In this document: one piece after another, positions 18,885 through 28,689 of the stretch | Layout of the letters: each line of letters opens with the position of its first letter | Position numbering within the stretch: position 1 is the stretch's first letter | Source: Clostridioides difficile ATCC 9689 = DSM 1296 | GTDB taxonomy: Bacteria; Bacillota; Clostridia; Peptostreptococcales; Peptostreptococcaceae | Assembly (NCBI RefSeq): GCF_001077535.1 | Contig: NZ_CP011968.1 | Span: 2,480,001-2,544,000, forward strand | Length of the DNA: 64,000 nt | Direction: 5' to 3' | The notes under the pieces: generated by a model | Databases searched by the model: none | The model's input: the letters and a program-made list of their open reading frames with translations, nothing else | Told to the model about the DNA's origin: nothing | Made by a program: the position numbers and the translations under genes

Positions 18885-19943
18885 TTACATTTCTACTAGG
18901 ATTTTATTGAAATTAATTTCTCTCTTGCTCATTTTACTTAAAAAGTCACCCACTTCATTAAGACCTATTTTATCTGAAATCATGGGTTTAAAAATAATGT
19001 CACCTTTTTCCATAAAATCCAATGTTGCAGTCCATGCTCTTCCAGGATAAGGGCTTGTATATGAATTCCAAGAACCTTTCAAGGTAAGTTCTCCACGTAA
19101 TATACACTCAGTAGCGTCTGCACTAAGTGGTAATTCTGTGTGTGATATACCTACAAACACTATATTTCCTCTCTTTTTTGCTACAAATAGAGATTGTTCT
19201 TGTGTAAATCGGCTACCAGCAGTTTCTATTACAACATCAGCACCACCATTTGTTATTTTTTTTATTTCTTTGATTACATTTACTTCTTTTGAGTTAAGTA
19301 TATAGTTTGCTCCTAGAAGTTTAGAAAGTTCTAATTTTTCATCAAAAATATCAACTGCTATAATCTTAGATGCACCAAACACCTTTGCCCATTGTATAAC
19401 AAACTGACCTATTGGACCACATCCTAACACAACTACACTATCTCCTACTCTAATATTAGACTTTGAAATCCCATGATAAGCTATAGTTGCTGGTTCAATT
19501 CCGGCAGCAGTTTCATAATCCAATGTATCTGGTAGTTTTAAAATATGTTCTTCTGGAACTCTTACATATTCTGCAAACGCTCCATTTACTCTTGTTCCAA
19601 TTATATTGTAATCATCACACAAGCCAAAATTACCTTCATTACAATAATCACATTTTCCACAAGGTACTAATGGTGCAACAGCTACTCTATCTCCTACATT
19701 AATATGCTTTACTTTTTCTCCAATTTTAACAACTTCACCAGAAAATTCATGCCCTAAAATCAATGGATATTTTGTATTTCCACTCAAACCACTTACCATA
19801 GACCTAGGTAAATCTGAACCACATATCCCAACATATTTTACATTTACAAGCACTTGCGTATCTGTTATTTCTGGTATATCTACCATTTCATATCTGACAT
19901 CACCTACATTATACAATACTGATGCTCTCATTTTATCTCCCAT
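18885..19943 (-). CDS. Zinc-dependent alcohol dehydrogenase, galactitol-1-phosphate dehydrogenase-like
   Basis: About 352 residues, medium-chain dehydrogenase. Catalytic zinc residues are in YVGICGSDLPR and the GHEFSG motif; the structural zinc loop is PCGKCDYCNEGNFGLC. The Rossmann motif VLGCGPIGQFVIQW lies near 180. GatD-like enzymes oxidise the polyol phosphate delivered by the galactitol-type PTS, and this gene directly follows the IIC gene of such a PTS. An upstream in-frame ATG at 19961 exists, but AAAGGAG sits inside that extension 8 bases before the ATG at 19943, so I use the latter. Confidence 0.88.
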   Translation of the reverse strand: MGDKMRASVLYNVGDVRYEMVDIPEITDTQVLVNVKYVGICGSDLPRSMVSGLSGNTKYPLILGHEFSGEVVKIGEKVKHINVGDRVAVAPLVPCGKCDYCNEGNFGLCDDYNIIGTRVNGAFAEYVRVPEEHILKLPDTLDYETAAGIEPATIAYHGISKSNIRVGDSVVVLGCGPIGQFVIQWAKVFGASKIIAVDIFDEKLELSKLLGANYILNSKEVNVIKEIKKITNGGADVVIETAGSRFTQEQSLFVAKKRGNIVFVGISHTELPLSADATECILRGELTLKGSWNSYTSPYPGRAWTATLDFMEKGDIIFKPMISDKIGLNEVGDFLSKMSKREINFNKILVEM

Positions 19944-20286
19944 ATAAATATCTCCTTTCATACTATATACTTCTATATAGCAATATCTATGCCATACAAA
20001 AGATAAATGGTTTATTCAGGCAAATGCCTTATATACAAAGTCTTTTACCAGTAGAGATTACATTTTATAAAATTAAACCACATTACTGTATAAATATAAA
20101 AGAGTATGTTTTAAATAGCAGGTTATACAGAAAACTCAACTATAAAAATACAATGCATTATAATTACAAATATTATCAAATAAAAAGAAGTCTATATTTC
20201 ATTTAAATATTTCTCAGGTATTATCTGATACTTATATAAAATCAATTATAAACTCCTTTAATTATTTTTATTTCATTTTTATAAAC
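19944..20286. other. Gap inside the PTS operon
   Basis: About 340 bases separate the IIC gene from the dehydrogenase. I see no open frame with a ribosome binding site and no clear terminator or promoter. Confidence 0.4.
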
Positions 20287-21693
20287 TTAAACTGCTACAG
20301 GCTCTTCTTCTACATTTTTGAGTGCTTGTTTTTCTAAATAATCAAGAATACTTGTTTTGTTCTTTCTAAACAATGCCCATAGAACAAAGTAAATTACAAC
20401 TGAAAGACCTATATAAATTGGATTTGCACTTAGAAATGCAAAGAAAACTAATCCCATCAAAGGTTTTCCTAGTATATTAAAGCTTGTTATTAACATTGCT
20501 CCTGCAGGTATAGCTACACCTATATTTGTAGCCATATCTGTAAATAATGGTGCTGTAGATGTACAAACATATAATCCTAATCCAAACCAAATTATACCTG
20601 AAACTAATACTTTTGGTATATTACCATTATGTATGGCAACTAAACCTTGAACCATATATGGAATTGCCAATAAATCCACAACTGGTAATACCTTATTACC
20701 AGGAAGTACCATAGCTATTACAAGCATTATTGGAATTAATATAAGACCTGATATTAAAGTTGCAGGTTCACCATATCCAACAGCATCATTTACTGCTATG
20801 TACCACTCACGGTTTCCAGCTTTTTGCATAATCTTTCTAGCTGCTTCTGTTATAGGTGCAAATGCTTGAGCAAACATACTTGCTACTTTAGGGAAAATTG
20901 CCATCACTGCACTTGTAGATATACCTACTTTCATTATTTCTCCCCAAGCTTCCATAGTATTTATTCTCGTCATATTACCTAATATACCTATAAACATACC
21001 TAAAAAAAGACCTAAAGTAATTGGTTCACCTAAAAACCCTAATTTCTTCTCTAATTCTTTTGGATTTAATTTTATTTTATTTAATCCCAATTTATTGTAT
21101 ATAGGGTCTGCAAATACTGCAAACACAGAAGCTTCAACATTATGCATAGCTATTATTGTACAATTAGGATATCTATAGTAACTAGACCATCTCTTTGCAA
21201 CTAACTCTGATATTAATAAACTATATAGGTTTAATAAAACCATACATGCTATACCTAAAGGAAAATTTCCTGTTACTCCTATAACCATTGCTCCCCATAC
21301 CATATAAGAATAGTTATTCCATAAATCTGATGGTTGAAACACGTCTGTCCATTTTATCAAAAATAAAATTGTTTGTAATAATATACCAAGACCTAAATAT
21401 ATCATACCTGCACTTGTTGAAAATGCAACCAATGATGTTGCTTGCCAACCAACATCAAAAACTGGTAGGTTTACTCCTGTACTCTCAACCATCCTATTGA
21501 TAACTGGTGTTATTATTGGTGTAAATGAATTTAAAATCAGTGTAAAACCTTGTAAAGCAACTCCTGCATACACAGCAGAAAGAAACGATTTCTTAGTAGT
21601 TACTTTAAATATCTTTGCGATTATGAATATTATAATTGGAACTATAATTGCAGAACCAAATGTATCGATTATAGATTTCATAAATTCTAACAT
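20287..21693 (-). CDS. PTS galactitol-family enzyme IIC
   Basis: 468 residues with about ten hydrophobic helices; it forms the sugar channel of a GatC-type PTS. Family hallmarks are the N-terminal VPIIIFIIAKIF, FDVGWQATSLVAFSTSAGM, a conserved GYGEPATL segment around 330, and LPGNKVLPVVDLLAIPY near 355-370. It ends in a short basic tail. Its partners IIB and IIA are encoded just upstream as separate genes. A paralogous IIC (62055-63329) exists in this window and shares the LPGNKVLP motif. Confidence 0.92.
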   Translation of the reverse strand: MLEFMKSIIDTFGSAIIVPIIIFIIAKIFKVTTKKSFLSAVYAGVALQGFTLILNSFTPIITPVINRMVESTGVNLPVFDVGWQATSLVAFSTSAGMIYLGLGILLQTILFLIKWTDVFQPSDLWNNYSYMVWGAMVIGVTGNFPLGIACMVLLNLYSLLISELVAKRWSSYYRYPNCTIIAMHNVEASVFAVFADPIYNKLGLNKIKLNPKELEKKLGFLGEPITLGLFLGMFIGILGNMTRINTMEAWGEIMKVGISTSAVMAIFPKVASMFAQAFAPITEAARKIMQKAGNREWYIAVNDAVGYGEPATLISGLILIPIMLVIAMVLPGNKVLPVVDLLAIPYMVQGLVAIHNGNIPKVLVSGIIWFGLGLYVCTSTAPLFTDMATNIGVAIPAGAMLITSFNILGKPLMGLVFFAFLSANPIYIGLSVVIYFVLWALFRKNKTSILDYLEKQALKNVEEEPVAV

Positions 21694-21873
21694 CTTTTTC
21701 CCTCCTACTTATAAATATTTATAAGCTTAATTTAATACTTAAGTGACTATTTTTATAATTTTTTAATTTATGACAACATATAAAATGTTTTTTCCACAAA
21801 TATTTAGTTAATATTAGCTTATTATAGTATCTAAGTCATTGATTTAAATACTATAAATTCACGTCTCCAAAAC

Positions 21874-22176
21874 TTACTTATCTATCCCTTCAATAACAGT
21901 CAAAACTTCTTCAAAGAATGCCTCTTCCCCTATACCAGTTAGGCAAGCAAATGCATTTATAGTTGGTATTCCATAATCGCCTGTTTGAAGTGGACTCGTA
22001 AATGTTATAAAGTCAAATCTTCCTGATTGTGCTAAATTTAGTGCTTCTGTTGGTCTAGCTTCTGTTGTAGTAATAGAAATCCCCTTATTACCTAGTACTT
22101 CTTTTAATTTACCTGCTACCATAGATGATGTAACTGTCCCTGAACCACAAACTGATAATACATTAAATTGTTTCAT
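21874..22176 (-). CDS. PTS galactitol-family enzyme IIB
   Basis: 100 residues. The phosphorylated Cys is in LSVCGSGTVTSSM near the N-terminus, where the GatB fold places it. It passes phosphate from IIA to the sugar bound by IIC. The start is an ATG after AGGAGG. It lies 180 bases before the IIC gene and 122 bases after IIA, on the same transcript. Confidence 0.92.
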   Translation of the reverse strand: MKQFNVLSVCGSGTVTSSMVAGKLKEVLGNKGISITTTEARPTEALNLAQSGRFDFITFTSPLQTGDYGIPTINAFACLTGIGEEAFFEEVLTVIEGIDK

Positions 22177-22298
22177 AATTATTTCCTCCTAATTTTTCAC
22201 TCTAAATTTTTATTTTATATAAGATTAAACCTATTAAAAAAATAATACTTACTTTGATTGTTTAAATTTTAATTTTTTATTTATAAAATTCTCCTACA

Positions 22299-22745
22299 TT
22301 AAATTTCTATAAAGTCCAATAATTTAGCTACTTCTTCTTTTGTTGATGCGTTTTTTATATTTTTTAATAACTTTATATTTTGAAAAACTGACATTAAATC
22401 CTTTAACAGTTTTACTTGTGAATCTGGGTTCTTTACTGCTAATAAAAATACAAGTTCTACATCAAGTCTATCTTTTGGGTCTATCATTGAATTAAACTTT
22501 ACAGGATTTTTCAATATCCCTACAGCTACATTAGACTCATTTACATGCTTTGAATCTGTATGTGGAATAGCAACACACATTTCTCCAATATCTAGACCTG
22601 TTGGTAATGTCCTTTCTCTTTCCAAGACAGCATTTATGTATGTTTCTTTTACATATTCTTTTTTACACATTATACTTCCTAATTCTTCAATAACACTTTC
22701 ATAATCATTAGATTCTAAACCCAATGATATTAAATCTACATTCAT
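22299..22745 (-). CDS. PTS enzyme IIA, fructose/galactitol type
   Basis: 148 residues, PTS_EIIA_2 fold with the active-site His in CVAIPHTDSKH. A longer reading from 22763 is possible, but GAGGAG lies inside it 8 bases before the ATG at 22745, which I prefer. The gene begins 33 bases after the LevR-like activator stop, so the two are transcribed together. Confidence 0.88.
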   Translation of the reverse strand: MNVDLISLGLESNDYESVIEELGSIMCKKEYVKETYINAVLERERTLPTGLDIGEMCVAIPHTDSKHVNESNVAVGILKNPVKFNSMIDPKDRLDVELVFLLAVKNPDSQVKLLKDLMSVFQNIKLLKNIKNASTKEEVAKLLDFIEI

Positions 22746-22777
22746 TACTCTAACTCCTCTCAATTTTTTTGCTATGG

Positions 22778-25681
22778 CTACAGATGTTTAAATTTATCAA
22801 ATATAATCCTTCTAAAAGCATCTTTATCAAAACACTTATTGGCATTGTTCATAAATTCTGCATCTTTTAGTATCTCAAGAACATTTTTAACAATCTCTTT
22901 ATCATTAGCCTGAAAAACTGGCATAAATATGAAATTTACATTACCTACACCCCAATCAATAGGATTCTTTAGTTTAACAAAAACAAACCTTGTACTATTT
23001 ACAGTAGAAGAATCTCCATGAGGCACACCTATAGCTCCTTTAGAATATGTTGGAAGCATTTCTTCTCTATGTAAAACAGAATCTAAGTAATCTTTTTCTA
23101 CATATTCTTTATTTATAAGAATTGAACATACATATTCTAATAAATCCTTTTTAAAATATATATCTGGTTCAAAAATCACTAAATCCTCATCAAGCATTCT
23201 TTCATACGATTTAATTGGTCTGTCATCTTGTTGTTTTGATTTTGATAGATAGATATCCAAATTTTTGAAAAGTTCTTTATTATAGGGTATAAAATTTATA
23301 CCTGGTATCTTAGGGTTTATTGTCCCAACAATAGCTAATATATTGTTTGTCTCTTTTAGATTTTCAATTTTACAAAATAAATTTTCATCCAATGCACTCA
23401 TTTGATAACATTTAGTGTTATCATACTTTTCTTCCAACGTTTTACTTATATACTTAGCAGTTCCTTCTCCAGTAAGACATAATGTTATAATTGCATTTGA
23501 TTTATCTATGTGTTTTTCTAATTCATAGTTATATCCCATCCTATCTTTTAGCAAAGAAAAAAATATTTCATCAAGTTCTTCCTCTCCCATAGAAACTTTT
23601 CTAGTTGCTTCTAGTGCCATTAGGAGGTCTACTCTATCAATAGTTTTAGTGCTTATATTGGTTCTCTTATTTACTATTTGACCTATGTTTGTAAGTGAAC
23701 CAATATCCACCAAAAACAATATGCCTTTCCCTTGGTCTATTATTTTTGACAGTTCTACTGCCTTATTGTATATATTTATTGGTTTTTCATCTAAAGGCAT
23801 ATCTATAGCCACAGGAAACTTTACACCTAAAAGTTCTTTAACTACATTTACAGTCTCTGTAGCTATACGTCCATGAGAAATTATTATTAACCCTACTTTA
23901 TCTTTTTTCACTTCATTTTTTAGAGCAGACTTTATGTAGAGTGTTATAAATCCAATTTCATCATCTGGAATCTTAATACCAATTGATTCCTCAATTTTTA
24001 TTGCAAAACTTTTACTAATTTCATATTCTTTTGAAAAGTCAATCTTTATTTTTTCTAAATTTACATTTATTATCTTTTGATTTAGCTTAATTCTTTTTAT
24101 AGCTTCTTCTAAGTGTATTGCTAGATATTTGAACATATTTTTATTTACTTCTAAATTCATATTTTTTTCAACTATATCATTCATAAGTTCTTTTACCAGT
24201 TTAACTAAACTATCACTTACAAAACTATTTAAATCACTCATTGAAAAAATTTCTTCATTACTATCGAGATTAAACTTTAAGTCAGCAAATCTATTTAAAA
24301 TAAAAGTCCATAAAATATTCTCTATATCTATATCTTCAATGTCTAGGGATTTTAGGTCATAATATTTCTTTTCAATTGTTTTGTATATGTCCTCTGGTAA
24401 TATATATTCATCACTTAAAAGACTTCCTTTTACTGATGATTCTTCTAAATTAAATGGTATAAATATAGCATTTTTCAAATATTTTCTTATCTCTGTATAT
24501 TCAATCTCTTGAAAGGCAGCATCTTTAAAAGAATCTTTAAGCTTTAAAACTTCATTTATATCTACTACTACTATCGATTCACTATCTTCATCTTTGGAAT
24601 TTATAAACTTCATAAAAGCTCTTGCACAAAGAACCTGAATCATATTTTGTAATTGTCCTATATTTCCACTAAACTTTTTTAGTGCAAGTATTTCAATCAC
24701 ATTTTTATCTACAAATATTTTTGCATTTATTCTATTACACTCTTGTTGAAAGATATTGTATATAAGGTCTATTTTCTCTTTTAGTAATCTATCATGTAAT
24801 GGTGGCAAAGTTATTAGCATTGGTATCCTTCTTCTGAATGTTAATAATAAATTAGTCTCTACATTTTCAGTAGTTGCCCCAATCAACATAATACTTACTT
24901 TTCTTTCAGCATTAGTTTCACCTAATCTCCTAAACTTTCCCCTATCTAAAATAGAAAATAGTATTTCTTGGCCTTTTGGAGGCAATCTATGTATTTCATC
25001 CAAAAATAAAACTCCTTCATCAGCTTCTTCTACAAGACCTGGTGTATCATATTCAGCACCTGTAAATGCACCTTTTTTATATCCAAATAACAAAGATAAT
25101 AATAATTGTGGATTGTCACTATAATCAGCACAGTTAAATACAACAAAATTGGAGCTTTCTTTTACTATCTTTTTTTGCTTTGCAAACTCATACATATGTC
25201 TAGAAAATAAACTCTTACCAACTCCACTTTCCCCAATAATCAACGTTGGTAACCCTTTTGGTGGATACAATATAGCAGATTTAGCCTGCTCTACAGCATT
25301 TCTAAGACTCCCTTTATTACCTATCAGAGTTTCAAATGGGTCATTCGATTCTTCTTCAGATTCCTCTACTACATCCATTTCTAAACTTTCTTTAGGTAAA
25401 AGTTCCTCCACAACTCTTCTAGATATATTAAAGCCTTCTGTCATCAATTCCCTTGTAATTTCTGATATAGAAATATTCTTATTCTTTTGTAATATTGCCG
25501 AAATTGCTGATTTTAAATAAGGATATCTTCTTTGCCTTGAATTACTTATATTAAGTTCTTTTCTCAAATTAGTTATGTTCTCTCTAGTTGTACTTAAAAA
25601 CTTTGCTATTTGAACATCTGTTAATGGATCTTTTTTATTTTCTGTATTTATGATGTTTACAAGTTTATCTCTCAACTCCAT
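22778..25681 (-). CDS. Sigma-54-dependent LevR-type activator with PRD and PTS domains
   Basis: 967 residues. An N-terminal DNA-binding region with a helix-turn-helix (about 20-45) is followed by a AAA+ sigma-54 interaction domain (about 120-380) with Walker A GESGVGKSLF, the sigma-54 contact loop GAFTGAEYD and the Walker B/sensor segment GVLFLDEIHRLPP. Then come a PRD, an EIIA-man-like domain (IISHGRIATETV), a GatB-like domain, another PRD remnant, and a C-terminal EIIA_2 domain (GAIGVPHGDSS). Such activators are controlled by PTS phosphorylation and act at -12/-24 promoters. I chose the ATG at 25681, behind AAAGGAG, over an upstream ATG at 25717. A sigma-54 promoter lies just upstream, so the gene may activate its own operon. 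Confidence 0.92.
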   Translation of the reverse strand: MELRDKLVNIINTENKKDPLTDVQIAKFLSTTRENITNLRKELNISNSRQRRYPYLKSAISAILQKNKNISISEITRELMTEGFNISRRVVEELLPKESLEMDVVEESEEESNDPFETLIGNKGSLRNAVEQAKSAILYPPKGLPTLIIGESGVGKSLFSRHMYEFAKQKKIVKESSNFVVFNCADYSDNPQLLLSLLFGYKKGAFTGAEYDTPGLVEEADEGVLFLDEIHRLPPKGQEILFSILDRGKFRRLGETNAERKVSIMLIGATTENVETNLLLTFRRRIPMLITLPPLHDRLLKEKIDLIYNIFQQECNRINAKIFVDKNVIEILALKKFSGNIGQLQNMIQVLCARAFMKFINSKDEDSESIVVVDINEVLKLKDSFKDAAFQEIEYTEIRKYLKNAIFIPFNLEESSVKGSLLSDEYILPEDIYKTIEKKYYDLKSLDIEDIDIENILWTFILNRFADLKFNLDSNEEIFSMSDLNSFVSDSLVKLVKELMNDIVEKNMNLEVNKNMFKYLAIHLEEAIKRIKLNQKIINVNLEKIKIDFSKEYEISKSFAIKIEESIGIKIPDDEIGFITLYIKSALKNEVKKDKVGLIIISHGRIATETVNVVKELLGVKFPVAIDMPLDEKPINIYNKAVELSKIIDQGKGILFLVDIGSLTNIGQIVNKRTNISTKTIDRVDLLMALEATRKVSMGEEELDEIFFSLLKDRMGYNYELEKHIDKSNAIITLCLTGEGTAKYISKTLEEKYDNTKCYQMSALDENLFCKIENLKETNNILAIVGTINPKIPGINFIPYNKELFKNLDIYLSKSKQQDDRPIKSYERMLDEDLVIFEPDIYFKKDLLEYVCSILINKEYVEKDYLDSVLHREEMLPTYSKGAIGVPHGDSSTVNSTRFVFVKLKNPIDWGVGNVNFIFMPVFQANDKEIVKNVLEILKDAEFMNNANKCFDKDAFRRIIFDKFKHL

Positions 25682-25712
25682 GCTTAATAACTCCTTTCTT
25701 GATAAATATATA

Positions 25713-25728
25713 AGCAACTATCATGCCA
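25713..25728 (-). promoter_or_regulatory. Sigma-54 (-24/-12) promoter
   Basis: TGGCATGATAGTTGCT on the minus strand fits the sigma-54 consensus, with GG and GC exactly 10 bases apart. The predicted start is near 25702, about 20 bases before the activator ATG. Confidence 0.8.
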
Positions 25729-25741
25729 TACTTACTTTGAT

Positions 25742-26158
25742 ATTTTTTTCTACTTAAACCCTGTAAGTAACTAGATGTCATAAGTATTTATACATTTTGA
25801 TAAGTATTTACATTTTGTATATTTAGTAATTTACTAAATGTATTAGTTATTCATAATCTTAAATAATTTAATTCTTTGTTTAAATTTTAATGCAAAATAC
25901 TTTATAAATTTATGATTGAAAAACTTGCTCAATCATATATAATAGTACGTATCTACTCAACAATAAAAATTATAATAAACTGTGTTTTTAACCCTTTCTA
26001 TTTTAAGATTTTATTTTTATATGATAGTATACATACTTATATAGGTAAGATTTTAGCTATATAAATAGTTTTAACATGATTTAATATGGCATATTATACT
26101 ATTTTAACTTAAAAATTAACTTATAAATATTAAATTTATATACAGAAGGGAAAACGAT
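25742..26158. other. Divergent intergenic region
   Basis: About 415 bases lie between the sigma-54 operon and the DUF3284 gene. It should contain upstream activator sites for the LevR-like protein, but I see no obvious palindrome. No gene seen. Confidence 0.4.
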
Positions 26159-26581
26159 ATGAATACATTTAAAACTGAAGTTTTATTAAAATATTCTGCA
26201 AAAGACATATTTAATATATTTACAAAATCTGCAAGACTAAATTTTCCTAATTTTAATGAGAAAAAAGCAGTAGGAACATTTGTACAGCAAAAAAATAATA
26301 AAAGATTTAAGGTTGAAATAACTAATTTCGAAAAAAATAGAGTATATGAGATAAAAACAAGCAATAAAAGAGAAAGTACTATTACTAGATATGAATTAGT
26401 ACATATTGACTTAGAAAATACAAAACTTATTTTTATTGAAAGTGAGAGCAAGAGGAATATATTTGGAAAAATCAATTCAGCTCTTGTAAGAGTATTGTTT
26501 GGAAAAAGGCAACCAGAAGAATTTAATAAATTTATAAAAAAACTAGAAATGGAATTGGAGAATAATAGTGTTAATTTATAG
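26159..26581 (+). CDS. DUF3284 family protein
   Basis: 140 residues with a START/SRPBCC-like alternation of strands and a C-terminal basic helix (KFIKKLEMELENN). The N-terminus (FKTEVLLKYSAKDIF) and length fit DUF3284, small cytosolic proteins often found near PTS genes in Firmicutes; the function is unknown. ATG start behind GAAGGG. It is divergent from the PTS operon and followed by a decayed small gene. Confidence 0.65.
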   Translation: MNTFKTEVLLKYSAKDIFNIFTKSARLNFPNFNEKKAVGTFVQQKNNKRFKVEITNFEKNRVYEIKTSNKRESTITRYELVHIDLENTKLIFIESESKRNIFGKINSALVRVLFGKRQPEEFNKFIKKLEMELENNSVNL

Positions 26582-26711
26582 ATATAAGTTAGATTATATA
26601 TTTAAAATTTATCTAAAAACATATTTCTAAGTATTTTATGAGTCCTACTATTCGTTACAATAATTACTGAAAAAACTATTGATAGACATGTGACACTATG
26701 ACTATATACCA

Positions 26712-26919
26712 CATTAAGAGTATCATTAGCAATAATAATTTTATGTATTATTGCTTTTAGTTAAAAAAAAGAAATTTGTACGATTGTGATAATCAACCAA
26801 AGACACCAGAAGAAGCTGTTTTATATACAAGAAAAAGAAATTTTAATATATTTAAAAAAACAATCCCTCTTTATGATAAAGAAGGTATAAAAATTATAGG
26901 AAGATTTGAAATCAATTAA
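26712..26919 (+). pseudogene. Decayed small membrane-anchored protein
   Basis: A hydrophobic stretch (LRVSLAIIILCIIAF) near 26712-26760 ends at a stop. After a frame change, an open frame of about 50 codons without a start continues to 26919, with NQPKTPEEAVLYTRKRN and a C-terminal GRFEIN. The combination looks like a small protein with one N-terminal membrane helix, broken by a frameshift; I do not recognise the family. A strong terminator follows directly, as for a former gene. Confidence 0.4.
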
Positions 26920-26924
26920 AAGAC

Positions 26925-26957
26925 AAAAACTGATAGAATTATTTCCTATCAGTTTTT
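26925..26957 (+). terminator. Rho-independent terminator
   Basis: AAAAACTGATAG (26925-26936) is perfectly complementary to CTATCAGTTTTT (26946-26957), followed by ATTTG. Confidence 0.8.
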
Positions 26958-27026
26958 ATTTGTATCTTTAGAATTTATTGTTTTAGATAAAGAAAAAATC
27001 AAATTAATAATGTGAGGTGAAAACTT

Positions 27027-28412
27027 ATGCCAATTAATTCTTTTGAAAATTATCCTATGAACTGGAAACCAAAGAGACCTTCAAAAGGTCAAATATTATA
27101 TAAGGCTCTTGCAGAACAACTAGAACAAGATATCAACAATGGATTTTTATTACCAGGTACTAAATTACCACCCCAACGTGAATTGGCAGATTTCTTAGAT
27201 GTTAATGTGAGTACTATCTCTAGAGCTTTTAAAATTTGTGAAAAAAAAGGTCTAATAAGTGGAGTTACAGGAAGTGGAACTTTTGTATCTTATGATACAC
27301 GTTCAAATCTATTCTTGATGTCCAGTAATAATAAAATTACATTTATTGAAATGGGCACAATGAATCCAGATTTCACGCTAGAAGAAATGAATACTTTGTT
27401 TAAACACATAATTAAGGAAATAGATTTTAAAACTATATTCCAATATGGACAAAGAGATGGTGCTAAATGGCAAAAAGAAGCTATTGCCAAATTAATTTAT
27501 AAAGCTGGGCTTGAAACTACATCAGATAGCTTACTTCCTGCAAGTGGTGGACAAAATGCAATTGTTGCTATTTTAGCTGGTTTGTTTCAACATGGAGATA
27601 GAATAGGTGTAGACCCATTAACTTATCCTGGAATAAAGACAGCAGCTAAAATGCTTGGGATTCAACTAATTCCAATTAAACAAGAAGATAATGAGATTAG
27701 TGAAGAAGGACTATTATATGCTTGTAAAAATGAAAATATTAAAGGTCTATACATAATACCAGATTATCAAAATCCAACTACACATATAATGTCACAAAAT
27801 GGACGAAAAATGATTGCAAATATTGCATCTAAATACAATTTAATTGTTATTGAGGATGCTATTCATAGTTTACTTAATGAAACACATTTAAATCCAGTGG
27901 CTTCCTATCTGCCCAATCAAACAATTTATATTACGAGTTTATCAAAAATTATTGCACCTAGTTTACGGCTAGCATATATCTCTACACCTAAACAGTATCG
28001 AGAGGCATTATCAAGCGCATTATACAACATTAATCTATCTCAATCTTATTTTTTAACAGAAATTGCTTATCGCATGATTACATCAGGTGAAGCCGATAAA
28101 TTAATTAATGCACGCCGTAAATCTGCAAGAAGAAGAAACAAGATTATTAATCAATATTTATCTGGATATAATCTTTTGGGAAATGAAGAATGTATATTTA
28201 GATGGTTGATTCTACCTGATGGAATAATGGCAGAAAAATTTGAGATACAAGCACTTAAAGAAGGTGTACAGGTCTATGCTTCTGAACGTTTTGCTGTTGG
28301 AAAAGAAAAACCAATTTCTGCAATAAGAATAGCTGTATGTGCTACAGAAAGTACAGAAGAACTTAAAGCTGGTTTGAGCGTATTAAAAAGACTATTAGAA
28401 GAGAAAAAATAA
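27027..28412 (+). CDS. MocR/GntR-type transcriptional regulator with aminotransferase domain
   Basis: 461 residues. An N-terminal GntR winged helix (about 20-90: LPPQRELADFLDVNVSTISRAFKICEKKGL) is fused to a class I aminotransferase-like domain with IIPDYQNPTTHIM and the PLP-Lys segment YITSLSKIIAPSLRLAYI. MocR proteins bind PLP and respond to an amine or amino acid; the target here is unknown. It lies upstream of azlCD on the same strand, so control of amino-acid export is a reasonable guess. ATG start behind GAGGTG. It has its own terminator. Confidence 0.9.
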   Translation: MPINSFENYPMNWKPKRPSKGQILYKALAEQLEQDINNGFLLPGTKLPPQRELADFLDVNVSTISRAFKICEKKGLISGVTGSGTFVSYDTRSNLFLMSSNNKITFIEMGTMNPDFTLEEMNTLFKHIIKEIDFKTIFQYGQRDGAKWQKEAIAKLIYKAGLETTSDSLLPASGGQNAIVAILAGLFQHGDRIGVDPLTYPGIKTAAKMLGIQLIPIKQEDNEISEEGLLYACKNENIKGLYIIPDYQNPTTHIMSQNGRKMIANIASKYNLIVIEDAIHSLLNETHLNPVASYLPNQTIYITSLSKIIAPSLRLAYISTPKQYREALSSALYNINLSQSYFLTEIAYRMITSGEADKLINARRKSARRRNKIINQYLSGYNLLGNEECIFRWLILPDGIMAEKFEIQALKEGVQVYASERFAVGKEKPISAIRIAVCATESTEELKAGLSVLKRLLEEKK

Positions 28413-28419
28413 TTGTATT

Positions 28420-28453
28420 GCACACAATATTTTAATTGTGTGTATTTTTTTTT
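28420..28453 (+). terminator. Terminator of the MocR gene
   Basis: CACACAA (28421-28427) / TTGTGTG (28436-28442) followed by a long T-run. Confidence 0.75.
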
Positions 28454-28523
28454 GTTGTTAAAATAAAATTACACCAGATAGTAATTAACTTATAGAGATT
28501 AATATGTATTATTACATCATAAT

Positions 28524-28569
28524 AACAAATAGATAAAATTTAATAACCGTTTAAGATTATCTATTTGTT
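28524..28569. promoter_or_regulatory. Inverted repeat upstream of azlC
   Basis: AACAAATAGATAA (28524-28536) and TTATCTATTTGTT (28557-28569) form a perfect 13-bp inverted repeat without a T-run, 120 bases before azlC. It could be an operator, for example for the MocR protein encoded next door, or a leader hairpin. Confidence 0.4.
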
Positions 28570-28689
28570 GTATAGTATTTTATATATTAATCCAAATTTA
28601 TTTTTAATTATAATTGCAATTATACAATTAATCTATTTTTCTGTTTTACGAATACTTTAATACATTTAATACAAAAGGAGTGATTTATT

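Noticed and set aside
24756-25520. Plus-strand frames of over 120 codons opposite the LevR-like gene
   Set aside because: The minus-strand frame carries clear AAA+ and PTS motifs; the opposite frames show no domain or start signal.
26116-26475. 119-codon minus-strand frame opposite DUF3284
   Set aside because: Membrane-like composition is the usual artefact of reading an AT-rich coding strand backwards; the plus-strand gene has a good ribosome site and fits a known family.
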